This document shows, in pieces, positions 10,494 to 18,356 of a stretch of 64,000 nucleotides of DNA. Numbering within the stretch: the first letter of the stretch is position 1; each line of letters opens with the position of its first letter. Under the pieces are notes generated by a model that was not told where the DNA came from, searched no databases, and saw nothing but the letters and a program-made list of their open reading frames with translations. The position numbers and the translations under genes are program-made. Source of the stretch: Paraburkholderia sabiae (GTDB lineage: Bacteria; Pseudomonadota; Gammaproteobacteria; Burkholderiales; Burkholderiaceae); the NCBI RefSeq assembly GCF_030412785.1, contig NZ_CP125295.1, forward strand, positions 4,278,001 to 4,342,000, given 5' to 3'.

Positions 10494-10730
10494 TGAACCG
10501 TTTCCCTTGCGTCACACATGCAATCAGGTGATTGCGCGAGCTGCGAAGCTTAGCGCTGCAGGCGGGCGCTTTCAACCCGCATCGTGAACATGGATGCAAC
10601 TAACCGGCTGCCGCCGATCGATCGTTCATCAGCTTCGCCATCAACCGCGCCTTCAGGCAATGCGGTCAATCGGACAGGTGTCCGCTCGTCCCGTGATGCG
10701 CGGGACCCTCACACGGAGAAAGCTTCCTAC

Positions 10731-10979
10731 ATGAACAGACAGGATCTTATTGACGCCATCGCCGCCAGCACGGGCGAAAGCAAGTCCAGAACGGGCGAAG
10801 CCCTTGATGCCATTATCGAGACGATGCAGCTCGTTGGCTTCGGCTCGTTTTCCACGGGCGCGCGTGCCGAGCGCGCCGGCCGCAATCCGTCGACGGGCGA
10901 AACCATCACGATCCCCGCCGCCAAAACCGTCAAGTTCACCCCGGGCAAGGCGTTCAAGGACGCAGTCAATGCAGCGTAA
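10731..10979 (+). CDS. HU-family DNA-binding protein with internal deletion
   Basis: An 82-residue HU/IHF-type nucleoid protein. The ATG at 10731 is chosen because [13 protein letters not shown] is the canonical HU start and GGAGAA lies upstream. The C-terminal DNA-binding arm ([22 protein letters not shown]) and the [15 protein letters not shown] end are well conserved. However, helix 2 runs directly from LDAIIET into MQLVGFGSF: about a dozen residues normally lying between (end of helix 2 and the turn into the first strand) are absent, so the protein is shorter than the usual 90-95 residues. The deletion is in frame. It may fold abnormally or be non-functional; a functional paralogue is expected elsewhere in the genome. 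Confidence 0.8.
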   Translation: MNRQDLIDAIAASTGESKSRTGEALDAIIETMQLVGFGSFSTGARAERAGRNPSTGETITIPAAKTVKFTPGKAFKDAVNAA

Positions 10980-11093
10980 GACATCGGTCGATCAGCGACG
11001 ATATGGGGCCGCGGTGCACGCGCACCGTCACAGCCGCGAGATCCGGGAACGGCGAACGCACGACGGTATGCGCCTCTCGCGAGGACGGCTGCC

Positions 11094-11363
11094 TTACGGA
11101 CGGGCGAAGTCATCCGGGGTAAGTTCAAGCTTTGCCGCTGGATGCGCGAGCAACCTTCGCTCGGCGATGGCGCGGATGCGGCGGTAGCCGTCATTGAACC
11201 GTTTCAGGATCCGCGCATCGTCCGCGCGGCACTCCAGCCAGAAGCAGCCTTCGAGCGCGGCGAGGGTGATCACGCACTCGATGGTGCTGCCCCGGTGCAC
11301 TACAGAAAAGGCCACGCCGCGACGGTTCGCGAGGACCTGCGGGGCGAGTTCGATGGTTTCCAT
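11094..11363 (-). CDS. DUF1488-family small protein
   Basis: About 89 residues starting METIELAPQVLANRRGVAFSV. The pattern of a short protein with a LAALEGCFWLECRADDARIL centre and a charged C-terminal helix resembles the DUF1488 family of Burkholderiales, which has no established function. The start at 11363 is chosen because upstream residues in the frame are low-complexity; no strong ribosome site is seen. Its 5' end overlaps the 3' end of the next leftward gene by about 60 bases, which suggests translational coupling or a frame error there. Confidence 0.6.
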   Translation of the reverse strand: METIELAPQVLANRRGVAFSVVHRGSTIECVITLAALEGCFWLECRADDARILKRFNDGYRRIRAIAERRLLAHPAAKLELTPDDFARP

Positions 11364-11656
11364 GGTCTGACGTGGCTGCGTTCTGACAGTTCTCGAGGGA
11401 AGGTGCCGGGACTGGCTGATGCGTGATTGCCGCGGAGGCGGCTGCACCAGGCGACCATGGCGTGAAATTCAACTGCGGGCAGCTTTTTCTTCAAACGTTC
11501 GATACGCGCGAAATGGCTGGCGACGACTGCCAGTCGCGTCAACGCTGCGATTCTCACTTCCCAGTAGGCGGGCGGGAACTGCGCGGCAGTGCTCATGTGC
11601 GAGACAAGCCGTTCGAGATGGGATAGCTCCCACTCGACGAGGTGCGTGTGGTTCAT
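11300..11656 (-). CDS. Small hypothetical protein
   Basis: About 118 residues beginning MNHTHLVEWELSHLERLVSH. A helical N-terminal part (to about residue 65, LKKKLPAVEFHAMVAW) looks like a genuine protein. The C-terminal part is Ser/Arg-rich and overlaps the DUF1488 start in another frame, so the true gene may end earlier or be frameshifted. An alternative GTG start lies at 11689. I do not recognise a family. Confidence 0.4.
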   Translation of the reverse strand: MNHTHLVEWELSHLERLVSHMSTAAQFPPAYWEVRIAALTRLAVVASHFARIERLKKKLPAVEFHAMVAWCSRLRGNHASASPGTFPRELSERSHVRPWKPSNSPRRSSRTVAAWPFL

Positions 11657-11712
11657 TGTTTTTTTGCCGGTTATTGTCGTTGCTGACACCCGCCTTCGCG
11701 GTTGTCAGTAGA

Positions 11713-11981
11713 GAGGCTGGCCGGTCACCTCTGGATCGACGCGTTCGATGTCGCGCCGAACACTGCATCAGTTGGCGAGGCGCGCAGGACCGCCCTGAAG
11801 CGCAATTCGCGGTTCGGCCGAAGCGGATACAACGGGCTCCGCTCAGTTGCGCTTGAGACGGTTAGCGGTTGCATTCATTCGTGCCGGTCGTCGGCGAGCG
11901 GTCATCGTCTCGCCCGTAACCACCGTGTCGTGACCTAGGCCAGCCGGGATGGAGGACAGCAATGCGCGTGCCTGATACGAC
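11713..11981. repeat. Dispersed repeat, copy A (partner at 56391-56639)
   Basis: This stretch matches 56391-56639 in the same orientation with high identity, from GAGGCTGG through GTGCCTGAT. Copy A carries about 21 extra bases near 11790-11810. Neither copy encodes a recognisable protein, and no terminal inverted repeats are evident. Confidence 0.85.
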
Positions 11982-12019
11982 GCTGGAGTGGGCAGATCGC
12001 TCTCGTCTGTGAGCGCGCC

Positions 12020-12514
12020 TCAACGTTTGCCCGGTAGCCGCGCATTAACGAGTGGATTGAACCCTGAGGAGGGCTTCGATGTGCGTTTATTCGCAGGTGG
12101 TTTGTGATTACGCCGCTTCGTGCGCGCAACGTCAGGTCGTTCGATCAGGGCCTCGTCCTCTTCGGATGGTTCGTCGTGGCCCTGTCCAGCGTCCTGATTG
12201 TTCGTTGGCATGGGGGCGTCGAAGGGGGCATAGCGGCCCGCTTCGCCCGTCCTCAAATGCGCGATGATCCGCGCGAATTGACCCGCCGCCTGTTTCGGCT
12301 GATTTCCAGGCATGAGCGTCGTCACCACGATGTCGTGCATCGTACGACCGTCTACGGATCGGATTTCGACGTCGGTGTCCCACTGTACCTTCGCGCCGAT
12401 AAACGCTTCCAGCACACGCTGCAGGACCGCCGGCGATAACACGCCGCCATCGTACAGCGTCACCACCGCCCGTTCAGCGACGCGAAATAGCGACGAGGTG
12501 CCTCGCACGGCCAT
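12020..12514 (-). CDS. Hypothetical protein with disordered C-terminus
   Basis: A 164-residue protein. The N-terminal 85 residues look folded (ALL-type helices, then KVQWDTDVEIRSVDGRTMHDIVV strands). The C-terminal 80 residues are rich in Glu, Lys, Pro and Asn and look disordered. Its ATG overlaps the stop of the upstream small gene as TAATG, implying coupled translation. I recognise no domain. The codon character fits the surrounding genome. Confidence 0.5.
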   Translation of the reverse strand: MAVRGTSSLFRVAERAVVTLYDGGVLSPAVLQRVLEAFIGAKVQWDTDVEIRSVDGRTMHDIVVTTLMPGNQPKQAAGQFARIIAHLRTGEAGRYAPFDAPMPTNNQDAGQGHDEPSEEDEALIERPDVARTKRRNHKPPANKRTSKPSSGFNPLVNARLPGKR

Positions 12515-12705
12515 TACCGGAAGCGCACCCGCTCATCGCCCCCGGAAAAGTGGCGGGCGCTTTCCTTTTCATCGGGCGATGGCGTGGGCGCGAGCGGGTC
12601 CATGTCCGGCGGCAAGCCGGGTGCGGGACGCGGTTGCTGCTCGGGATCGTCGAGGGGCTGATTGGCCGGGTCTGCGACCGGGTCGATTGTCGGATCGGTT
12701 TGCAT
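12514..12705 (-). CDS. Pro/Asp-rich 63-residue hypothetical protein
   Basis: A short, low-complexity, Pro/Asp-rich protein (MQTDPTIDPVADPANQ start) that shares a TAATG junction with the downstream 164-residue gene. The coupling is the main support for its being real. No domain is recognised, and it may act only as a leader for the downstream gene. Confidence 0.4.
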   Translation of the reverse strand: MQTDPTIDPVADPANQPLDDPEQQPRPAPGLPPDMDPLAPTPSPDEKESARHFSGGDERVRFR

Positions 12706-12815
12706 TGCCTTGTTGCTGTGTCGAAGTGGATGAACAGATCATCGCAATTGACGTTCCGCCTCTGCGGTCATTCGCGCGGTGTCGCGCGACGGCGCACTCC
12801 CTTCCCTTTACGACG

Positions 12816-13047
12816 TGCGAGAACACCAACGGTCTGCTGTGCCAGTATCTGCTTAAGGGAACGGATCTCTCCGTCTACAGCCAGTATGACCTTGACGCCA
12901 TCGCCGACAGCCCCAACGGTCGACCTCGCGCCACACACGCATTTCACTCGCCGTTCGAAGTCTCCTTGACCAAGCTCGCACTTGCTTCTCGCACCGTTAC
13001 TTCTGTCCATTAAACTTTGTGTTGCACTTCACGTTTGAAACCGCCCT
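12816..13047 (+). mobile_element. IS30-family transposase C-terminal remnant and right end
   Basis: From 12816 to the stop at 13013 the frame reads CENTNGLLCQYLLKGTDLSVYSQ, then DLDAIADSPNGRPRATHAF, which matches the C-terminal part of IS30-family transposases (ENTNGLLRQYLPKGTDLS... NxRPRKTLGF in family members), including the glutamate of the DDE triad in ENTN. The rest of the transposase is missing. The bases after the stop (GTTGCACTTCACGTTTGAAA) look like an IS30 right end. No functional element remains. The remainder of the gap from 12706 holds nothing recognisable. Confidence 0.75.
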
Positions 13048-13083
13048 GGTAAAAGACTGAAAGCAGTGCCTGACCGCGCTTTA

Positions 13084-14247
13084 TCAATTCAATCCGAGTG
13101 GATTCGAGATTCTGAGCCGCCAGCCACCATCGCGGCCTTTCTCCAAGACCTGGGCTGCAGCCCCCTGTTCTACGTGCTTCTGGCCGTCGGGTCGCGGGAT
13201 GCTGAGGGTCCAGTCCAGCAGAACGAGCGCAATCTCGCCGCTCGACAGTACGCGGCGCACGGTATTTCGAATATGCGGTCGCATCGCCAGCAAATGGGCA
13301 AGCGACCGACGTAAGTCGCCAGGGCTTTCCTGCGCGACGTCACCGTTTGTCATTCGCATAGTGGCGTTATTGCTGAACACGCGAAGTAATGCATCGAGAT
13401 CGCCTGCGTTCATCGCTGCATCGAAGGCGGCCGGGACGTCCGCAGGCGAGTTGCACACTACAGACTTGTCTTCTATCGCAGCGACGAACCTCGCGATGTT
13501 TTGCGCAACTTCCACTGGTGCTTCGAGTGGCGACAGGTGCCCGGTGCCGGGAAGGATGTGCATCGCCGCATGCGGAATGCGAGGCAACAGTTCAGCCTGT
13601 AACGTCGCGACCCGATCCACCTGATCCTGCTCTCCGGAGACGACGATGGTCGGCACGACGATAGACGCCACCGCTACGGAGATATCTTCGCGCATCGCGA
13701 CCTCGGGCCACGCAGCCTTCGCTTGCGGTGCGGCCTTCAGGCTGTCCTCGATGACCTGTTCGCGACACGCGGCATCGAGCGGTCTCGCGGTGAGGACGCG
13801 GTCGATCACGAACTCGACCGATTCGCGTGACTGGTAAGCGCGCGACAATGTCGCGCGTTCCTCGTCGGAGAGAAGCATGGGGGAGGGCGGCGACGGCGCG
13901 ACCAGCACGAGACCTTCGAGCCCTTTCGGCCTCCGCGACGCCATGAGTTGCGCGACCTTGCCGCCCATCGAATGACCGACAAGCACGAAGCGCTTCAAAC
14001 CCAGCGCCTCGATCACGCCCTCGGCGTCGTTCGCCAGATCCTCGATACGGTAGCCATGCGCGGGTGCAGCGGAGTCGCCCCAGCCGCGATGGTCCGTAGC
14101 CACGATGCGGTACCGGTCCGGCAGCGCCTTCGCAACCTTGTCCCATGTGCGCGACGATCCGCCATAGTAGTGCAGGAAGACCAGCGCAAGCTCTCCGCTG
14201 CCTAGCTGCGAGACGTGAATGCGCGTACCGTTCGTTTCGATGTCCAT
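13084..14247 (-). CDS. Alpha/beta hydrolase fused to SnoaL-like domain
   Basis: About 387 residues from MDIETNGTRIHVSQLG, with GAGGAG seven bases upstream. Residues 1-260 form an alpha/beta hydrolase: HYYGGSSRTWD (oxyanion region), GHSMGGK (nucleophile elbow Ser), a late Asp in SGEQDQVD and a catalytic His in GTGHLSPLEAP. Residues from about 275 (DVPAAFDAAMNAGDLDALLRVF) form an NTF2/SnoaL-like domain, here seen with two-helix-then-strand character. The substrate is unknown; related hydrolases act on esters, lactones or epoxides. It is divergent from a LysR regulator 110 bases away, so it is probably that regulator's target. Confidence 0.85.
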   Translation of the reverse strand: MDIETNGTRIHVSQLGSGELALVFLHYYGGSSRTWDKVAKALPDRYRIVATDHRGWGDSAAPAHGYRIEDLANDAEGVIEALGLKRFVLVGHSMGGKVAQLMASRRPKGLEGLVLVAPSPPSPMLLSDEERATLSRAYQSRESVEFVIDRVLTARPLDAACREQVIEDSLKAAPQAKAAWPEVAMREDISVAVASIVVPTIVVSGEQDQVDRVATLQAELLPRIPHAAMHILPGTGHLSPLEAPVEVAQNIARFVAAIEDKSVVCNSPADVPAAFDAAMNAGDLDALLRVFSNNATMRMTNGDVAQESPGDLRRSLAHLLAMRPHIRNTVRRVLSSGEIALVLLDWTLSIPRPDGQKHVEQGAAAQVLEKGRDGGWRLRISNPLGLN

Positions 14248-14357
14248 GTCGTGCTCCTCGCTGTTTGGAAGGATCATCGTAGAGCCGCGCATGTGATTTG
14301 ATAATTGCTCGAATATTGGCGACAGTCGATAATCCCGGTATCGAATCTGGTGACGTT
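14248..14357. promoter_or_regulatory. Divergent hydrolase/LysR promoter region
   Basis: 110 bases between two divergent starts. ATAATTGCTCGAATATT at 14301-14317 contains an ATT-GCTCG-AAT partial dyad of the T-N11-A kind bound by LysR proteins. It is suggestive only. Confidence 0.35.
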
Positions 14358-15326
14358 ATGGATCGACTGACAAGTCTTGGCGTGTTCGTTGCGGCCGTGG
14401 AAGAAGGCAGCTTCGCGGCGGCCGCGCGGCGTTTCGGGCTTTCGCCCGCGATGGCGGGCAAGCACGTAAGTGAGATTGAGGCACGGCTGAATGCGCGACT
14501 CCTTCAACGCACGACGCGGCGCCTGAGCCTGACGGACACGGGCCAGGCCTATTACGAGCGCTGCAAACAGATTCTCGAGACATACGACGAAGCCAACCGG
14601 GAGGCCAGCGATTCACACGGCACGGCCCGCGGCGTCATGCGCGTCGCCGCGCCCGTCACGTTCGGTGCGATGCATCTCGGACAGGTCGTTGCGCGCTATG
14701 TCGAAGACCACCCGAAGGTGAATGTCGAGGTCGTGCTCGGGGATCGTTATGTCGATCTGCTCGATGCGGGCATCGACGTCGCTATCCGGATCGGGCGACT
14801 GGAAGACCCGGCGCTGGTAACACGCCGGATCGCCCCTTGCCGGATGGTCGTGTGCGCATCGCGCGCATACCTCGAGCGGCATGGAACGCCGCGCAAGCCG
14901 CGCGATCTGCTTCAGGCGCCCAGACTCGTGTTCAGCGAAGCGGTATCCGCCGGGGACTGGACGTTGTTCGATGCGAAGGGCCGTGCACATGTTATCGAAG
15001 GACCCGTGCGGGTGTCGGCTAACAACACGCAGATGCTGCTGTCGGCCGCGCTCGCGGGCGCCGGGATTGCGTACGGCCCGACATTCGTCTTTGGGGAGCA
15101 TCTGCGGAACGGGGAACTTGTCGCGCTGCTGCCGGCTTACCGTGCCACCGAGCTGGTGGTTCAGGCCGTCTATCCAAGCGCTCGCCGGATACCGTTCAAA
15201 GTGCGCCGGTTCGTCGATTACCTTGGCGAAGCGTTCGGCGACGATCCGCCCTGGGATGATTGGAGCGTGAGAAAAAACCGCCAGAAACCCAATTTGAGCT
15301 TTGGCCTTTCTTTGAACCAGATTTGA
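14358..15326 (+). CDS. LysR-family transcriptional regulator
   Basis: 322 residues from MDRLTSLGVFVAAVEEGSFA. The N-terminal winged helix (SFAAAARRFGLSPAMAGKHV) and the linker helix into LQRTTRRLSLTDTGQ are typical of LysR proteins of the CrgA/DsdC-like subgroup. The C-terminal substrate-binding domain runs from about 90. The C-terminal dozen residues are basic and hydrophobic and slightly longer than usual. It is divergent from the hydrolase gene, the usual layout for a LysR protein controlling its neighbour. The effector is unknown. Confidence 0.9.
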   Translation: MDRLTSLGVFVAAVEEGSFAAAARRFGLSPAMAGKHVSEIEARLNARLLQRTTRRLSLTDTGQAYYERCKQILETYDEANREASDSHGTARGVMRVAAPVTFGAMHLGQVVARYVEDHPKVNVEVVLGDRYVDLLDAGIDVAIRIGRLEDPALVTRRIAPCRMVVCASRAYLERHGTPRKPRDLLQAPRLVFSEAVSAGDWTLFDAKGRAHVIEGPVRVSANNTQMLLSAALAGAGIAYGPTFVFGEHLRNGELVALLPAYRATELVVQAVYPSARRIPFKVRRFVDYLGEAFGDDPPWDDWSVRKNRQKPNLSFGLSLNQI

Positions 15327-15871
15327 CCGTTTGAGTCCGGCCAGAAGCTACTGTCCGCGCTTCGGAAAAGTGGAAAAGTCGACGCCTAAGGCCGTTGTGG
15401 GTTTTGATATCTGCCCGTCGAGCAGCGAGCGTCGAGGGGCTGTAACGGTTCAGTTATGTCGCTTGTATGAATCGCGAGCCCCGGAATGATCGACACGTTC
15501 AGTATTGAGACGCAGTGCGGCCAGGAGGCGTCATTGTGAAGTGGGACGCGTCGCCCATTCCGAAGTCTGTTTTTCTTCAGATAACCGACGTTGTAACTAC
15601 CTTTCGCGTCTTCAGCGATAGCTTCCCGACCTATCGTCTAAGCACGGTTTGTCCAGCATCTTGAAGGGAAGCATTACTTAATTAAGGGGGTGCGCGTCAT
15701 TCGATAGCTGGAACGAGTCAGACAAGCTCTTCTTGTTTCTGCCAGCATGCGTGACTAAATTGAGTAGGGTCTTCGATTGAGCGTCACGTTTCGGAGTGGC
15801 GAGGCCGTGCCGTAAACTGTGCCTCTGCCAGGTCTCGCCTGCGCCCTTGCGTAATTTACGGAGCCAACATC
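15327..15871. other. Long gene-free leader before nhaA
   Basis: 545 bases without a plausible gene. It includes an AT-rich segment near 15676-15690 (TTACTTAATTAAG) followed by a G-rich run and several short dyads, so it may hold a promoter and a structured 5' leader for nhaA. I could not identify a specific riboswitch by eye. Confidence 0.35.
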
Positions 15872-17095
15872 GTGATCGGCAACACGCTTCGCAAGACGAA
15901 CGAGGGAATTTCCAACTTCCTCAAACTGGAGTCAGCGGGCGGGCTGATACTTGCAGCAACGGCTGCGCTTGCGTTGATCTGCAGCAACTCACCACTTCGC
16001 GTCGCTTACAACGAACTGCTAACGATTCCCGTGGAAGTTCGGGTCGGGTCGCTCAGTCTCGGAAAACCGCTTTTACTGTGGATCAACGATGGACTGATGG
16101 CGATCTTCTTTTTTTTGATCGGGCTGGAGGTCAAGCGCGAAGTGGTCGAAGGTGAACTGTCCAGTCCCGCACAAGTCGTGCTGCCCGTCGTCGCAGGATC
16201 GGGAGGCATGCTTTTGCCCGCGCTTGTCTTCTTCGTCATTAACCGTGAGAGCGGCGTGGCGATGAATGGCTGGGCGATTCCGACGGCCACTGACATCGCA
16301 TTTGCGCTCGGCATTCTCTCGCTTCTCGGCGACCGGGTGCCAGGGGCGCTCAAAATATTCCTCACGGCCGTCGCGATTGCTGACGATCTCGGCGCAATCA
16401 TCATTATTGCGCTGTTTTATACCGCCGACCTGTCGTTCCTGATGCTGATTTTAGCGGTCGTTGCCATTGCGTTGCTGTTTGGCTTCAACTTCTTCGGCGT
16501 CACGCGGATTGCGCCTTACGTGATTGTCGGCGTAATTCTGTGGGTATTTGTTCTGAAGTCCGGCGTTCACGCGACCCTCGCGGGGGTTGTAACCGCCTTC
16601 GCCGTTCCACTTAGAGCAAAGGATGCCGAAGGCCATGTTCCCCTGCACTGGCTTGAGCAAAACCTCCACCCGTGGGTGGCATTCGGAGTGTTGCCGATTT
16701 TCGCGTTTGCGAACGCAGGAGTTTCATTCACCGGAATAACCATAGCCGCGCTCGCAGATCCTCTCCCGCTGGGTATCGCCGCAGGCCTTTTCGTAGGAAA
16801 GGTTGTCGGGGTTTTCGGAGCGAGCGCTGTGCTGATCGGGCTCGGGCTGTCCAAACTACCTGCTGGCGTCAGCTGGTCGCAACTGGCAGGTGTCGCTGCA
16901 CTGTGCGGCATTGGCTTTACCATGAGCTTGTTCATCGGATCCCTGGCGTTCGAAGGACAGGAATACTTCACGCCCATCCGATTGGGCGTGATTGCCGGAT
17001 CGTTGCTTTCGGGCGTTACTGGCTATCTGTTGCTCAGGTTCGTGCCAAGGCGAGCCACAAAAGTTTCGCTTGACGGCCGCGCCGTCGAACCCTAA
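15872..17095 (+). CDS. nhaA: Na+/H+ antiporter NhaA
   Basis: 407 residues, the usual NhaA length, with a GTG start preceded by ACGGAG. The start FLKLESAGGLILAATAALAL, the GLEVKREVVEGEL loop, PTATDIAFALG and the paired aspartates in AVAIADDLGAIIIIALFY (the ion-binding site of the family) are all present. About eleven or twelve membrane helices are expected. It exchanges cytoplasmic Na+ or Li+ for external protons and supports pH and salt homeostasis. It stands alone with its own long leader, followed by a small secreted protein 51 bases downstream. Confidence 0.97.
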   Translation: MIGNTLRKTNEGISNFLKLESAGGLILAATAALALICSNSPLRVAYNELLTIPVEVRVGSLSLGKPLLLWINDGLMAIFFFLIGLEVKREVVEGELSSPAQVVLPVVAGSGGMLLPALVFFVINRESGVAMNGWAIPTATDIAFALGILSLLGDRVPGALKIFLTAVAIADDLGAIIIIALFYTADLSFLMLILAVVAIALLFGFNFFGVTRIAPYVIVGVILWVFVLKSGVHATLAGVVTAFAVPLRAKDAEGHVPLHWLEQNLHPWVAFGVLPIFAFANAGVSFTGITIAALADPLPLGIAAGLFVGKVVGVFGASAVLIGLGLSKLPAGVSWSQLAGVAALCGIGFTMSLFIGSLAFEGQEYFTPIRLGVIAGSLLSGVTGYLLLRFVPRRATKVSLDGRAVEP

Positions 17096-17146
17096 ACCAT
17101 ACTTGCGATTGACCCAGTTCCAAATACAACGTAACCAGACTTCTCC

Positions 17147-17485
17147 ATGACAAAGATCATTCTTGCGGCATCGCTGGGATTGCTACTGGCCGGCGCGCTG
17201 CTTCCTGCTAGCGCCAACGCAGCCGACAAATCCCTGATTGTCGTGGAACAGGCTCCGCCGCTGGCACGCCACGAACGCGCGCCGAAGCCACGCCGAGGCT
17301 ATGTATGGGTAGAGGGTTATTGGACGTTCCGCGGCAAACACTACGCGTGGCAAAAAGGGCGCTGGGTACTTGCACGCCCAGGTTATGAATATCAGCAGGC
17401 ACGATGGGTAAAAGTTCCGGGCGGATGGGAGTTGCGCCAAGGCGGCTGGAGACGTCCGGCTGAGGCACCTTTGCAGCCGCAGTAA
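17147..17485 (+). CDS. YXWGXW-repeat secreted protein
   Basis: 112 residues with a cleavable signal peptide (LLLAGALLPASANA, about 25 residues). The mature part contains repeated aromatic-glycine units: RRGYVWVEGYW, HYAWQKGRWV and YEYQQARWVKVPGGWELRQGGW. This matches the YXWGXW repeat family, small periplasmic or surface proteins common in Burkholderiaceae with no clear function. The ribosome site is weak. Confidence 0.75.
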   Translation: MTKIILAASLGLLLAGALLPASANAADKSLIVVEQAPPLARHERAPKPRRGYVWVEGYWTFRGKHYAWQKGRWVLARPGYEYQQARWVKVPGGWELRQGGWRRPAEAPLQPQ

Positions 17486-17885
17486 CTGAAGGGCAAACCG
17501 ATTCTGTCGGTTGCAATACACAATCATCGGCTTCCACTTGCCAAAGTTGATGGCAGTTCCGCCGACCCATCTCACAGGCGGAAAATCAGGATGCTGTGCG
17601 CGATACAATGCGGCTGCCACATCCCCCGATTGTAAGAGCAATCCACACGTGCTGGATGCAGCCAGACCTCCAGGGAACGACGGCTCCCGCGACAGCTGTC
17701 AACTGCAACACGGTAATGCCCGCCGTCTTGCCGTCACCCGCATAGTATGGCTTCCCGGGGCGGCTTGGCCACAACATGGTTGTGGTTGTGCAGGGGTAGC
17801 CGCTTTCGTCAATCTGCGTCGATTACGCCCGACATGAGATGCCCTCATCACCGAAAGCGCCGAAGCCATATTGAGGAGCGACTCC
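17486..17885. other. Gene-free stretch
   Basis: 400 bases between two small genes. A leftward 63-codon frame at 17586-17777 has no convincing start signal or family. The right end supplies a GAGGAG ribosome site for the next gene. Nothing else was recognised. Confidence 0.3.
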
Positions 17886-18245
17886 ATGCGAGCTTTCACA
17901 CAGTCGGTCACGCAGGCACTTTTCGATCGAGGCGGACTGAAAGCCGCATTTGAGCATGTCCGGAACCTGGTCATTGCGACGGTCCTGGTCGCAGCGGGTT
18001 TCGAGACGATAAAGCGCTTCGATGTTATCGATTTTCCCGGATTGTCGAATCCGCGCTTCGCCGGCTACGTCGTAGCCGGTATCGGATGCGCACTGATCGT
18101 TCTCAACCTGCTGGCCGGGCTTAGGCAGTTGTCCAGACTGAGGTGGCATTTCGCATTGCAGACGGCGCTCACGATCATTTACATGGTCTTCTCACTGAGA
18201 ATGGTCCAGTTGATTATTCTTTTCAGAACAAATTCGTGTCAATGA
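17886..18245 (+). CDS. Small inner-membrane protein, unknown
   Basis: 119 residues from MRAFTQSVTQALFDRGG, with TTGAGGAG just upstream fixing the start. Three hydrophobic segments are visible: around LVIATVLVAAGFETI, YVVAGIGCALIVLNLLAG and LTIIYMVFSLRMVQLIILF. No motif was recognised. It is probably an inner-membrane protein with a cytoplasmic N-terminus; the function is unknown. Confidence 0.65.
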   Translation: MRAFTQSVTQALFDRGGLKAAFEHVRNLVIATVLVAAGFETIKRFDVIDFPGLSNPRFAGYVVAGIGCALIVLNLLAGLRQLSRLRWHFALQTALTIIYMVFSLRMVQLIILFRTNSCQ

Positions 18246-18356
18246 ACCGGCCCAACGGCACTTAAGGGATCCGATCCTATCTTGATCTGTCTGCGAGCGA
18301 TCCATCTTGGTGAGAGCACGTCAGCAGGCGTTTCATGTCAACGGCCTCCGGCCACA

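Noticed and set aside
12312..12815. 5' part of the 233-codon rightward frame ending in the IS30 tail
   Set aside because: Only the part from 12816 resembles transposase; the earlier part is antisense to two leftward genes.
17586..17777. 63-codon leftward frame in the gap after the YXWGXW gene
   Set aside because: No ribosome site, no family and an irregular composition; could not be supported as a gene.
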